Origin: Brachypterus glaber
Taxonomy: Eukaryota > Arthropoda > Insecta > Coleoptera > Kateretidae
Length of the DNA stretch: 64,000 nucleotides
Assembly: GCA_958510825.1 (NCBI GenBank)
Contig: OY294049.1
Coordinates: 39,088,774-39,152,773, forward strand
Direction: 5' to 3'
Shown here: positions 34,418 to 45,235 of the stretch, in pieces
Layout: each line of letters opens with the position of its first letter
Numbering within the stretch: the first letter of the stretch is position 1
Program-made: the position numbers and the translations under genes
The notes under the pieces: generated by a model
Told to the model about the DNA's origin: nothing
Database searches by the model: none
Seen by the model: only the letters and a program-made list of their open reading frames with translations

Positions 34418-35605
34418 GAAGTCAGGGTTAACTGGGTCATAGGGTTAACTGGTCCACCTGGATTTTATCAAGTTTGTTTATAAGTATTGGCGCATTAGTG
34501 CAAATTCTAGTGATATTTAGTTAGTAGTATTGTTTAAAGTATTATGGCAGACCGTGTTGCCCACGTGTAAGTTTTAGTAAAGAAATTAAGTATTAAAATT
34601 TTATGATTTCATTCAGTGGTGACACACAGGGTTAACTGGTTCGGGGTTAACTGGGCATGGTCAAAATCACTTATGTCAATATTAATTTTGCTATAGAAAA
34701 TCTTTGAAAATTGTTTACAGGTTTTTCAAAAACTCGATATGAAAAAAAGCGGCCCAGTTAACTCCCCTTCCCCTACTAATAAAATAAATCGAATCCTGGG
34801 CATGTCAATAATAGCAAAGTTCCCATATAGCACACAATATCCCCGGATATCCTCTCAATGCCCTTTCAATGTCGCATGTCCCGGGACATAAGTCGCATAT
34901 CCCAAGGATATCCCGAAAGGAGATTTGGGATGTACGAGGTTTATCTATGGGATATACGGGTTCGGAAGTCGATCGACTTCCCGGTTAGTAACAAAAGTAC
35001 ATCCTGGGGATATCCATCGTAAAACGTGTGCTATATGGGTATATGGCACAAGCCGACAATTGGGGTGGGGGTGGTATTTATTCGGAAATAGTTTTATAAA
35101 TAATATTTATCTTTCTATTTAAAAATTACTTCTAGCAAAATGTCCAAATGGAGGTCAAGAAACGGTCTACATCCCTCACGAATCCCACTGTTCAATTTTC
35201 TACAGATGTAGCGATGGAATTGCTTATACGCTACACTGCCCATCCACTTTTGAATTTGATCACAAAAATCAGGTTTGTGATCGTGATTATGTTGTACATT
35301 GTGAAAAACATTCTCTGGATAATCCATGGACCGTGGACGAATCCAGCAACACGGCAGATGACGATATGAATAATCAATTGGATGATTCAGAAGAAGAGAC
35401 AGATTTAGAAGATACGGATTCAGAAGAAGATACGGATTCAGAAGAAGATACGGATTCAGAAGAGGAGACAGATTCAGAAGACGATTTATGGGCACATTTA
35501 GAAGATACGACAAATTACGAGTACAACGACGATGACGAATCATTTTGGTTGCCAGAAAGTTCCTTTTGGTGTTCTGTTTTTTCATTTTTTCTTTCGGATT
35601 GCTAG
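33545..35605 (+). CDS. Secreted chitin-binding protein, one peritrophin-A (CBM14) domain and acidic tail
   Basis: Two exons: 33545-33596 (signal peptide, phase 1 donor GTAAGT) and 35136-35605; 173 residues. Residues 1-17 are a signal peptide (MNSKLVLILGALIACAF), with cleavage near Ala18. The CBM14 domain spans residues 20-73 with the six cysteines Cys20, 36, 42, 52, 65 and 73 (spacings 15-5-9-12-7) and the aromatic FYRC that binds chitin. The tail (about 85-150) is very acidic with tandem EEDTDS/EEETDS repeats, then a hydrophobic Trp/Phe-rich C-terminus ending in Cys. It is probably extracellular, in peritrophic matrix or cuticle. The acidic tail is unusual for this family and could bind calcium; that is inference. 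The gene has the same layout as the convergent gene at 40902-43612. The intron holds three inverted-repeat elements and an (AT)n run. Confidence 0.88.
33671..34354. mobile_element. Tc1/mariner-type foldback element
   Basis: Ends CAGTGCGTACATTAAGTCTG and its mirror CAGACTTAATGCACGCACTG, flanked by TA on both sides. Long arms share TGACACATCGTTGGAAAGG-type text. No transposase remains. It lies in the intron of the CBM14 gene. Confidence 0.8.
34355..34413. repeat. (TA)n microsatellite
   Basis: About 29 uninterrupted TA units directly continuing the right TA flank of the foldback element. Confidence 0.95.
34415..34773. mobile_element. MITE with ends GGGGAAGTCAGGGTTAACTG
   Basis: The left GGGGAAGTCAGGGTTAACTGG and right CCAGTTAACTCCCCTTCCCC are imperfect inverted repeats, flanked by TA on both sides. 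Confidence 0.75.
34822..35039. mobile_element. CCCATATAGCACAC-family MITE, compact copy
   Basis: Perfect ends CCCATATAGCACAC and GTGTGCTATATGGG; 218 bp filled with GGATATCC/GTCCCGGGAC palindromes. Confidence 0.85.
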
Positions 35606-35618
35606 TACTATTGTACTA

Positions 35619-36152
35619 CCCTAGTAGAAATTTAACGTTAGAATAACGTTTTCCTAATGTTAAAAAACTGTATAAAAGTACGTTATAAAATATGTGCAAA
35701 TGTCCCGCTTTTTAAGGTTAGAATCTAACGTTACTTACAAACGTAAATCCAACGTTAGATTTTTAAGTTAGAAATACGTTATAAGTACGTTTAATTTCTA
35801 ACTTTCGGAGGGGGCTTGGCCAACTATGAAATTTCTACCTGCATCATAAAATGGCAGCTGGAGATAAAATTATTCATATAAATAAATCTTAATATATTTT
35901 AACAAACATAATATTTTTAAACATAATTTCGTTACATTTATTTATAAAATAGCCATCTTTTTAGGTGCCCTAAATATTTTTCGTGTAATATCCTGTTATA
36001 CTTCGATAAATACGTTTACCTCTCAGAAAAACTTTATATTTAGTTAGTTAAAATTATTTTATAACTTTTTTGTATAACGTTTGAGACTAAACATAAAAAT
36101 GTCACTAATCTAATGTTATGTTAAGTTAGATTTATGTACTTTTCTACCAGGG
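35619..36152. mobile_element. TTAACGTTA-family MITE
   Basis: CCCTAGTAGAAATTTAACGT to TTTCTACCAGGG, with TA on both sides (35617-35618, 36153-36154). It starts only 13 bp after the stop codon of the CBM14 gene. Confidence 0.8.
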
Positions 36153-36988
36153 TAGTACTAGTAATTTAATTTAAAAAAATATTAAGGGATTTACTTTTTG
36201 ATGACGGTACATCATCATTCTCAAGACTGGTTTGAGGCAGGTCTTCATCCGAATTTGGACGTGGAATCTGACTCACGTCTTAATTTTTTGATAAAAAGTA
36301 TAAATAAATATAGCATAAATCACAATTTTCGGCCTTTTTTTGCCTTTATAGAGTAGAGCTACTGAACTGAACTTTAACCGATGAATAACGATGATTATAA
36401 AAAGTACCGTAAGTAGCTTTTATTATCTACATTCGCTGACTCAAATTGAATCACCCAATTCAAAGTTCTTTAGATAAGATAATTAATTTTTTTCCAGGAA
36501 TTCAACAAAGACCCACAATTAAAAACTGCTGTCAACAAAATAATGCTTTCCCCTGTAGGTCCTAGCATCATAAAAACATTTTATTTTAATATTTTTTTAA
36601 AAAAATCAGGGGATGTCCCCAAATCAATTTCTGAAAAAAACTAAGTGATAACATTTCTGATTAGAAGTAGGTACCTACCTAGGTCCAAGCTTGAGTGTGT
36701 CCAGGTGTCCATGGACACCTTTTGGTTAGAATGTCGAAAACGATAACATGCAAAATTCAGCCAAATCTGACCGATGTGTATTATGTTTTTTTTTTGTGGG
36801 ATTGTGTAATTATTATATATATATTATTAATCTAATAATTATATTATTATGATTAATTTTAGTATCGATTAAAATCAATTTCATCGTCAATATTGTGTAC
36901 CGAACAATAATAGTAATTATATACACATTTTTTATAGCCGAGAGTATTAAATCCCGAGCAGCGAGGGCTTTAAGAGTGCGAGGCTATA
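36153..36988. other. Intergenic, nothing recognised
   Basis: AT-rich without supported exons or element ends. Confidence 0.4.
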
Positions 36989-37851
36989 CCCAGTCCGCAC
37001 ATATATGGATGCAACATGGTAAAGAAAGATTTTTTAGGTAACATGTGCCATATTACATGAGACATAACATACATATGTATGCTACATAACATGCCCTATA
37101 ACAGAAAGATTTTTTACGTCATTTCGCCATATTACATAAGATGTAACATACATATGTATGATACATAACATGCAATATTGCATGTTATGTATTATATATA
37201 TGGTACGAGAACATACACGATACATATAATTTTATGAATTCAATACTAAATATGGCGTCTATATTATTTTAATTTTTATAGGTTAGAATCACTAATATTC
37301 TTAAAATTGTTGTTAATAATAAAAGTTTTACCCTTAAGTAGTAGAAACCCATGACAACGTAGACAACTAAACCGATTTTAGATAATTTTAGACAAAAAAT
37401 TAAAATATATATATTTTTTTAAAATAATTATTTGCTATTTTTTCTCTAAAAATTGGCTTTTTATGTGGCCCATGATTTTTAAGCCTGGTAGAAAGTTTGC
37501 TTTCACAGTAAAAATGCACATCGTATAAGAATTTTGCCTGATGGATGCTACATATAAAGATATTTATATACTTTAATTATTAGGTTTATCAAAAAGACGT
37601 AAAAATGTTCACCATGTCTAAATCTATGATGCACTCCATAACAAGTAAAATTCGGAAACGCCTACTTTTATTGTTATGTACCTAGTATGTATCTGATATG
37701 TAGCATGTTATGTAGCTGATACATAACTTGAGGCGGAATTGTTAAAGTCCAAGGACTATACATGGACTATAAAAATTACATGTCTGCAACATCACATAGA
37801 ACAGTGGTTATGTACCTGCTATGTTCCTGCCATGTATTTGTGTTGACTGGG
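36989..37851. mobile_element. Inverted-repeat element with ends CCCAGTC..CACA
   Basis: Left CCCAGTCCGCACA, right TGTGTTGACTGGG, TA on both sides; rich in ATACATATGTATG palindromes. Interior 37250-37680 is shared with 7660-8125. Confidence 0.65.
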
Positions 37852-38552
37852 TAGTTTATATATTAGCTTTTTCACTACTAGCATTATTTAACTATTTTTA
37901 TTCAAATAGTAAAGTAAATTATTAACAAAAATATTTAGTTTGAACTGACGTTTAAAAATTTATTTATTTTTTGATTTTTTTTTATAATATTTAGCTAATT
38001 TCTGATTCTATTAATTGTCAATAATTATAATTAATTATATTTAATAAATAAAAAGTTATTTAAAGCTATTTTCTTGGGTTTAATTAGTAAACATTGCACA
38101 AAGAACTGAAACATCTATAGTGACAGAAATCAACTGTTTATAAAATTTACTCCTACTAGGGAAAAATTTATTATTGCTATAGGTGAAGAAAATTTGTTTC
38201 ACAGTCTGAAAACATGATAAATAATGGTATGTTCTAAAGCTAGTAGTAATAATAGTTATTTATGGTACTAGTGGGTAAAGTAAGATATTGCCCATGAGAA
38301 AATTAACCTGGCAGGTTAATTTTCGAAAGGGCAATATTGGTTTACTAATGAGTGCCATACAAGGTTTTATCCAATAAATAACTTAGGAATTCATATTTTT
38401 ATTAAAAATTTTAATGACATTTACAAGAAAATAATTTGACAAGTGACAGTTGAGTGGGTAAAATAAATAATTATCCACTCAATAAAGTAAAAGCCACGCG
38501 GGGGTTATTATTGAGTTTATCTATTTAAAATAAAGCTGGTAATTGTCTTATT

Positions 38553-38703
38553 CAGGTCTATTCACATGTACCATTGAAACCTATTCAATATTGACAAAAA
38601 TTACAATACCATGCAGTTTTAATACAGTTGACGTAAATGACCTTGCAATTTTCGTCAATATTGCCACAAATTTCAATCTTAATGGTACATGTGAATAGGC
38701 CTG
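38553..38703 (+). mobile_element. Intact 151-bp palindromic MITE with ATT target duplication
   Basis: Ends CAGGTCTATTCACATGTACC and its mirror GGTACATGTGAATAGGCCTG, flanked by ATT at 38550-38552 and 38704-38706. It sits inside a copy of repeat F. Confidence 0.9.
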
Positions 38704-39940
38704 ATTATCTGTATGTATTGGATAAAAAAATTAAAATATATATATTTTTTTAAAATGATTATTTGCTATTTTTTCTCTAAATATTGGCTTTTTATGTGGC
38801 CCATGATTTTTAAGCCTGGTAGAAAGTTTGCTTTCACAGTAAAAATGCACATCGTATAAGAATTTTGCCTGATGGATGCTACATATAAAGATATTTATAT
38901 ACTTTAATTATTAGGTTTATCAAAAAGACGTAAAAATGTTCACCATGTCTAAATCTATGATGCACTCCATAACAAGTAAAATTCGGAAACGCCTACTTTT
39001 ATTGTTATGTACCTAGTATGTATCTGATATGTAGCATGTTATGTAGCTGATACATAACTTGAGGCGGAATTGTTAAAGTCCAAGGACTATACATGGACTA
39101 TAAAAATTACATGTCTGCAACATCACATAGAACAGTGGTTATGTACCTGCTATGTTCCTGCCATGTATTTGTGTTGACTGGGTAGTTTATATATTAGCTT
39201 TTTCACTACTAGCATTATTTAACTATTTTTATTCAAATAGTAAAGTAAATTATTAACAAAAATATTTCGTAAAATTTTCATAAAAATCAAGTAGCCTTGA
39301 TGAGTGACATTTGCTCAAATAAATAGTTTGAACTGACGTTTAAAAATTTATTTATTTTTTGATTTTTTTTTATAATATTTAGCTAATTTCTGATTCTATT
39401 AATTGTCAATAATTATAATTAATTATATTTAATAAATAAAAAGTTATTTAAAGCTATTTTCTTGGGTTTAATTAGTAAACATTGCACAAAGAACTGAAAC
39501 ATCTATAGTGACAGAAATCAACTGTTTATAAAATTTACTCCTACTAGGGAAAAATTTATTATTGCTATAGGTGAAGAAAATTTGTTTCACAGTCTGAAAA
39601 CATGATAAATAATGGTATGTTCTAAAGCTAGTAGTAATAATAGTTATTTATGGTACTAGTGGGTAAAGTAAGATATTGCCCATGAGAAAATTAACCTGGC
39701 AGGTTAATTTTCGAAAGGGCAATATTGGTTTACTAATGAGTGCCATACAAGGTTTTATCCAATAAATAACTTAGGAATTCATATTTTTATTAAAAATTTT
39801 AATGACATTTACAAGAAAATAATTTGACAAGTGACAGTTGAGTGGGTAAAATAAATAATTATCCACTCAATAAAGTAAAAGCCACGCGGGGGTTATTATT
39901 GAGTTTATCTATTTAAAATAAAGCTGGTAATTGTCTTATT

Positions 39941-40085
39941 CAGGTCTATTCACATGTACCATTGAAACCTATTCAATATTGACAAAAATTACAATACCAT
40001 GCAGTTTTAATACAGTTGACGTAAATGACCTTGCAATTTTCGTCAATATTGCCACAAATTTCAATCTTAATGGTACATGTGAATA
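39941..40085 (+). mobile_element. 151-bp MITE, right end truncated by duplication junction
   Basis: Same start as the intact copy. It is cut at GTGAATA where the next partial unit (AAGCCACGCGG) begins. Confidence 0.85.
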
Positions 40086-40147
40086 AAGCCACGCGGGGGT
40101 TATTATTGAGTTTATCTATTTAAAATAAAGCTGGTAATTGTCTTATT

Positions 40148-40223
40148 CAGGTCTATTCATATGTACCATTGAAACCTATTCAATATTGACAAAAATTACA
40201 ATATCATGCAGTTTTAATACAGT
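40148..40223 (+). mobile_element. 151-bp MITE, left half only
   Basis: Cut after CAGTTTTAATA by the next partial tandem unit. Confidence 0.85.
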
Positions 40224-40295
40224 TTTAATAATAAAGCCACGCGGGGGTTATTATTGAGTTTATCTATTTAAAATAAAGCTGGTAATTGTCTTATT

Positions 40296-40446
40296 CAGGT
40301 CTATTCATATGTACCATTGAAACCTATTCAATATTGACAAAAATTACAATATCATGCAGTTTTAATACAGTTGACGTAAATGACCTTGCAATTTTCGTCA
40401 ATATTGCCACAAATTTCAATCTTAATGGTACATGTGAATAGGCCTG
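40296..40446 (+). mobile_element. Intact 151-bp palindromic MITE, last copy
   Basis: CAGGTCTATTCATATGTACC to GAATAGGCCTG followed by ATTATCTGTATGTATTGG, as at 38704. Confidence 0.9.
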
Positions 40447-40901
40447 ATTATCTGTATGTATTGGATAAAAAATATTTGTTTATCGTTTTATTATTAAATA
40501 TAATACTTGCAAAAATATAGGTACCTAAATCTTTTAAAATTCTTATAAATGACTTCTCTCAATAATTTATTTAAATCTCGTGGTAGAACAGGTTAAAATC
40601 ATAGAAAAGTATTTTTTATATGTGTTTATTGTTTCTTATATTGTTTTGAAAGACAAAATTACATTCGTTTGTATACCTATAGCTATGGGCCTACGTATCA
40701 AATAATTTTGTCTTGAAAAAAAAAAGAGAAAATAACTTGGTAAGAAATTGCAACCTTTAGTTTTTTTCCCTTTGAAGCAAACTAAACCAGAGCAAAAACA
40801 GACCAAGAAACAAAGCTCAGATGAAGTGAGCTGAAGGTGGTGTCTCTAATCCAGGGTATATATTTTTTTTTTTCAAAAAACTTTTTTCAACATTTTCTTA
40901 A

Positions 40902-43612
40902 TTATTTTGTTTCGCAAACTGCCTCATCTTTATTTTTGCATACCTTACTGACTATATCAAATAACTGCCCATAAGGACATTTTCTAACCATTACTTTTCC
41001 ATAATTACATATAATATATTGAGCGCATTTGTTTGGGTATGGTATCAAATAAAACTCACTTGGTATGTAACAAGTTGATTTTTTTGTTGTCCTTGGAGGT
41101 GTTTGTGTGGTTACCGTAGGATTTGAAGTGGTTACTGTAGTTTGTTGAGTGGTTACTGTAGATTGTTGAGTGGTTACTGTAGTTTGTTGAGTGGTAGGAG
41201 TGGTAGTTGAAGGCTTTTGAGTAGTCGTTGCAGGAATCTTTGTGGAAGTAGATTCTGGAGTTACTGATGTTGTGGTTGTTCGTCTGGTTGTTGTAGTTTT
41301 GGAAACGCAACGAACATTGGCAGGTTGGTCACACACATTTATAACAGGGTTAAAATATAATTGACCAGGACATCTAAAAGGAATTAAACGCCCTGCTGAA
41401 CATTGGTAGAATTTTTGACAGTCCTCATCATCTGGATAATAAGTTGGGTGTACATTGTCGTCAGTATCTGGACATTTTGGTACTGAAAATAGATTTTGAA
41501 ACTGTCAGTTTTGTAAAATTTTCCTGTTTACAAAATCTTTTAGAATATCATAGAAATTTTACTTAAGGTTTTCATACTAGAACATATTAGAATTCCTATA
41601 ATTTTCAGTAATGTTTTATTCATAGGTTTATGTATGTTTACCTTCGATTTTTAGTGGATTTTAAGAGGATCCTGAAATCGCAAAAAATATTAGAAAATCA
41701 TTGAAATAGCATTCAAAGAAAATCCTTTTGAACATAATTGATCTTTTAATTGTTTGAAGAAGGTATCTTTATTAAAACAAAAAAAAAGTAATTTCTTTTA
41801 GAACATTATAGACTTTTCATCTTATTGAATAAAGAATGAAGAAAGTTCTTTTAGAACATACTTAATTTTTAAAAAAGTTTTAATAATCTTTATTTTTCCA
41901 AAATGATCAAAATTTGCGTTACGTAATACTTGAACGTTCCCTTATATATAATATGCTTTTTAAAAAAAATTTTTAGACAACAAATTATTGGAATTCTTTT
42001 ATGAAAAAGTGAGAAACTTTTTTTTAAATGTCCGTCAGTCTCACTGTCCGCTGTCACGATTTTTGTAGACAGGATAAATCAAGAACGAATAATCCGATCG
42101 TATTGAAATTATCAGGAAAAATCAAGCTATATGAGGCGACGATTTTTTCGTTTTTCGCAAAAAGAAAATAAAAAAAATACTGAAAAATTTAAGTTTTTTT
42201 TAATTTTTTTGGGAAAATGCAATATACTATTTACTGTGAATAGTATATAATAGAATGCGTAGCATTACATACAGCCTGTTCCAGAACTCGCGTACCGAAA
42301 TTTGAGGGTATATTAAAAACCCTCTGGAAAATATGAAAAAAATTTCAAAAAAAATCCATCTTCGTTCAATTCAAAAATAAGAACGCTTTAAGTGGACCAA
42401 TACTGTTGCTGATTATAAATTACCATTAAAGGTTGAATTTGTAGCTATGGAAGCAAATTTAATTATTGTAGGTACATATTCTGTAGGTTGACATGGTGAT
42501 TAATGTGATATAAATATTTATTAATGTCATAAAAAAATATCAAAACTTTCATGATGTTTACTTCAGAAGAGTATTGCGAAATATGGCGAGTGTGGCCGGA
42601 GTGTTTCAGCTACATCTGTAGAATATTCTATTCGTTTTCCCAATAGAGAACATCCTAGCAGAAATGTTATTTTAAGATTGGTGCAAAGGGCAAGAAATTC
42701 TGGAAATTTAACTCCAAACAAAAAAGAGATTGGAGGCGCTCCGCGAACTGCAAGAACTGTTGATAATGAAGAAGCTGTCATTCAGGCTTTTGAAGAAGAA
42801 CCTGAAACAAGCCTTAGTATCGTGGCTAGAAATCTTGATATGTCTAAGACCTCTGTTCAACGAATTCTAAAAGATGAAAAAATGCATCCCTTTCATTACA
42901 CTCGAGTACAATGCTTGACACCGGAGGACTATCCTTTACGAGTCGAATTTTGCACATGGCTGTTGCAGAAACATCAAGAAAATGAAAACTTTTTTTTTTA
43001 TTTTATTAATTTGTATTAAGAATTTATAGCCAGTAAATCAATTAAAAGATCTGAGTTTCTAATAAAAAAAAAACACTACATTCAGCGCGCTGAATGGAGT
43101 TGCAGCGGCAGTTTGTTGCTGCCGCCTAAGACGGGTATCATAAAACCACCGCCGGATGGAGTGACCCTATAAAAATAGAATATTTGATAGCCTCTGTCGG
43201 TTTTGTCAAAATATAATAACCTAAAAAGATTCTAAAGTTGAAAGTCTTAAACAATGCACGAGTCAACCATTAAAATGCAACCATAGTTACTAATAAGTAG
43301 GGAAAAACTAATTTTTAGGTAATTTAACATCAGCAACAGGATTGGTCAGATTAAATAGCTTTCTTTTTAATTAGTATTGAAGATGGATTTTTTTTTAATT
43401 TTTTTTCATATTTTCCAGAGGGTTTTTAATATACCCTCAAATTTCGGTACGCGAGTTCTGGAACAGGCTGTATCTTAAGATAGCGCGATAGCCACGAATT
43501 CGCGACTTGTTTGAATTTTTTTTCTATTACAATATTGTATTTATCAATTTTTATACTTACAATCTTTAGCAAAAATAACTTGTATGATTAAAAAGCACAA
43601 AAACAGTTTCAT
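40902..43612 (-). CDS. Secreted protein with two CBM14 domains and Thr-rich linker
   Basis: Minus strand, two exons: 43612-43561 (signal peptide, phase 1) and 41482-40902; 210 residues. The signal peptide is MKLFLCFLIIQVIFA. Domain 1 has Cys21, 39, 45, 55, 68 and 76; domain 2 has Cys155, 170, 176, 186, 199 and 207 (spacings 14-5-9-12-7), both with the aromatic residues of peritrophin-A domains. Between them, about residues 77-150, is a Thr/Pro/Gln-rich stretch with tandem TTVTTQQ-type repeats, expected to be heavily O-glycosylated. The architecture matches small peritrophic-matrix or tracheal/cuticle peritrophins, which cross-link chitin fibrils in the extracellular matrix. Exon 1 is 52 nt with a phase 1 intron, exactly as in the convergent gene at 33545, suggesting ancient duplication. 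The intron is filled by repeat H and a mariner-type element. Confidence 0.9.
42000..42271. repeat. Repeat H fragment, right end interrupted by a mariner-type insertion
   Basis: Shares TGTCACGATTTTTGTAGACA, AATCCGATCGTATTGAAAT and the right end CTGTGAATAGTATATAATAG-AATGCGTAGCATTACAT with 50950-51488. Confidence 0.65.
42272..43470 (+). mobile_element. Mariner-superfamily element (DUF4817-type), internally deleted
   Basis: Inverted ends CAGCCTGTTCCAGAACTCGC and mirror, continuing about 70 bp, flanked by TA at 42270-42271 and 43471-43472. It carries only the N-terminal part of a transposase. The right part (43020-43470) matches the element at 61178-61873. Confidence 0.88.
42560..43019 (+). pseudogene. 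Truncated transposase N-terminus (DUF4817/HTH region)
   Basis: From 42570 the frame reads IAKYGECGRSVSATSVEYSI, then FPNREHPSRNVILRLVQRAR and, from 42678, NSGNLTPNKKEIGGAPRT, with a second helix-turn-helix (SIVARNLDMSKTSVQRIL) and HPFHYTRVQCLTPEDYPLRV. This is the paired-HTH N-terminus of DUF4817-type mariner relatives. The DDE catalytic domain is gone: the frame runs out into NENFFFYFINLY and stops. A frameshift near 42580 separates the likely start (MFTSEEY) from the rest. Not expected to be functional. Confidence 0.8.
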
Positions 43613-43660
43613 TTCTAACGATATCCAAAACATTATCTCGAATTTTTAATAATTTTGCTT

Positions 43661-43668
43661 CTTATATA
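43661..43668 (-). promoter_or_regulatory. TATA-box candidate for the two-CBM14 gene
   Basis: TATATAAG on the minus strand, about 48 bp upstream of the ATG at 43612. Confidence 0.45.
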
Positions 43669-43822
43669 TTAATCTATCGTGACGAAAAATTATTTGTAAA
43701 TAAAAAGATAAGAAATTATTTTTTTCAGTATAATTGCAATTCATGAATCTCAATAGGTACTTAAAAAATAAAAAAAAATTAAAATATGTTTTTTATACAT
43801 ACAGGGTTATTCAGAAATTGAA

Positions 43823-44444
43823 GAGGTGATTCTACGTTAAAAAATATGAAAAAAAGTTCCTATAAAGGTTGGTCCGGAAATGAGCCCTAAGGGAGTTGCA
43901 GCCCTTCGAAGATGGATATATTGAATGGGGAACAAAAAAGCACCAATAAAATTTTAATGCTGCAGGGCGATTCTTCATTAAAACTAAGCAAAAACTATTC
44001 TTCACCAAAACACCTAAATTTAATATTAAAGGAGTAATAGCCTTTTATTTATTTTTAGTGGTACAAAATGTTACTTCCTCTTAATTGCATTTTATTTTTA
44101 AACGGTTGCTTCTACAGTATTACACTATATGACATTTTTTATGTATTTTTTACAAATTACAAAAAAATATACATAAAAAAGTTTGGTGCAAAAATGTGTT
44201 AAGCCTCATATATTTTGTCCGTCTAGACACGCCTCTGGATAAATTCAAAAAAATAAATTAACATAAACGTATTGCCCTTATTATTACTAGTATACGAGCT
44301 CGCTCTAGCTTGAAGGGTACAAGAGTTATTAATTAAAAATATTATTTTTATTACAATTTTAAAGAGCCGTAGCTCCCTTAGGACTCATTTCCGGACCAGC
44401 CTTTATAGGAACTTTTTTTCATATTTTTTAACGTAGAATCACCT
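43823..44444. mobile_element. Foldback element related to 10561-11602
   Basis: AGGTGATTCTACGTTAAAAA is mirrored at the right end, and arms share GTTCCTATAAAGGTTGGTCC / GGACCAGCCTTTATAGGAAC. The GGTGATTCTAC...AAAAAGTTCCTATAAA text also occurs in both arms of the larger foldback at 10561-11602. Confidence 0.75.
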
Positions 44445-45113
44445 ATTAAATTTCTCGAACTTATTTCTGCGCCCTGAAGCAGGCGTCTGGTTTGGCGCCC
44501 TATTTAAAAATAAGTTTGTATCCTACAAAATTTTGTTGACAAAGAAAGTCCTCACCTCTGAAAAAACAAGGTTTATCCCTGCCAGAAAAATTTGATGATT
44601 AAAAAAAAGGCGCTCACCTCTTATTTTAAAACGCCCATCTGAGCTTGAGCCCTAAAGCAGAGGGTTCACTTAATTCATGTAAACGCAGGCACTCACAACG
44701 TGTTAAAGGTATACCTATAACACGTTGAGTGCCTACCTTAAGGCATGCAAATTTGCATGACTATATGTTTTTTATACATATCTATAGGTTAAGTACCTAT
44801 TACACTTACCGTAAAATGGGGTGACTAGGAAAGACAATTAAGTCCTGAGAAGCTAATTTCCCTTTAATTGAAACTTGCGATTTTTTCTAGCATAACATTT
44901 TTACGATTTTTGGAGAATAGGGCTGTGGATCTGTCTAAAATTGTTATCTAATTTTGCTGTGACGTTTCGACGATGGATTTTCGTCGTTTTCGAACAGAGA
45001 ATTAAAGCCAAAGATTAGTCATTATCAGTAACAGTAAATACTCACATAAACAAAACATTATTTGAACAAATAAATAACAGTTAAAAAATAAAATTAATTA
45101 ATTTTATATAAAT
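44445..45113. other. Intergenic, nothing firm
   Basis: Contains a short GACGTTTCGACGATGG/TTTTCGTCGTTTTCGAAC hairpin at 44962-44994, loosely like Penelope terminal sequence but lacking the CTGANGA core. Confidence 0.4.
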
Positions 45114-45235
45114 GAAGCGTCAAGTGGATGGTGTTATGTAACATTTTTTTTGATGTTGACATTTCTATATTATTGTATAACTACTTTGAAAATTTCAAAT
45201 GATCAAAAAAATGTTACATAACACTTGACGCTTCA
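45114..45235. mobile_element. Hairpin MITE with ends GAAGCGTCAAGTG
   Basis: GAAGCGTCAAGTG...GTTATGTAACATTTTTTT is mirrored by AAAAAAATGTTACATAACAC-TTGACGCTTC; flanked by AAAT on both sides; 122 bp. Confidence 0.8.

Larger units (their letters stand above)
37397..40446. repeat. Tandem duplication: two ~1.33-1.39 kb units plus two short partial units
   Basis: Unit 1 (37397-38728) and unit 2 (38729-about 40085) are nearly identical; for example TTTGCTATTTTTTCTCTAAA starts at 37431 and 38762. Unit 2 has about 57 extra bp at 39259-39325. Two further partial units beginning AAGCCACGCGGGGGTTATTA run from about 40086 and 40234. Junctions fall inside the 151-bp MITE. Confidence 0.9.

Noticed and set aside
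37397..40446. Possible polymorphic gene duplication
   Set aside because: The duplicated units contain only repeats and no coding exon.
41056..41310. 84-codon minus-strand frame rich in Asn/His/Ser
   Set aside because: Frame-shifted reading of the Thr-rich repeat of the two-CBM14 protein.
44935..45000. Third hammerhead-like site (GACGTTTCGACGATGG...)
   Set aside because: It has a stem and GAAACGTC on the minus strand, but the CTGANGA half of the core is missing (TCGAAAA instead).
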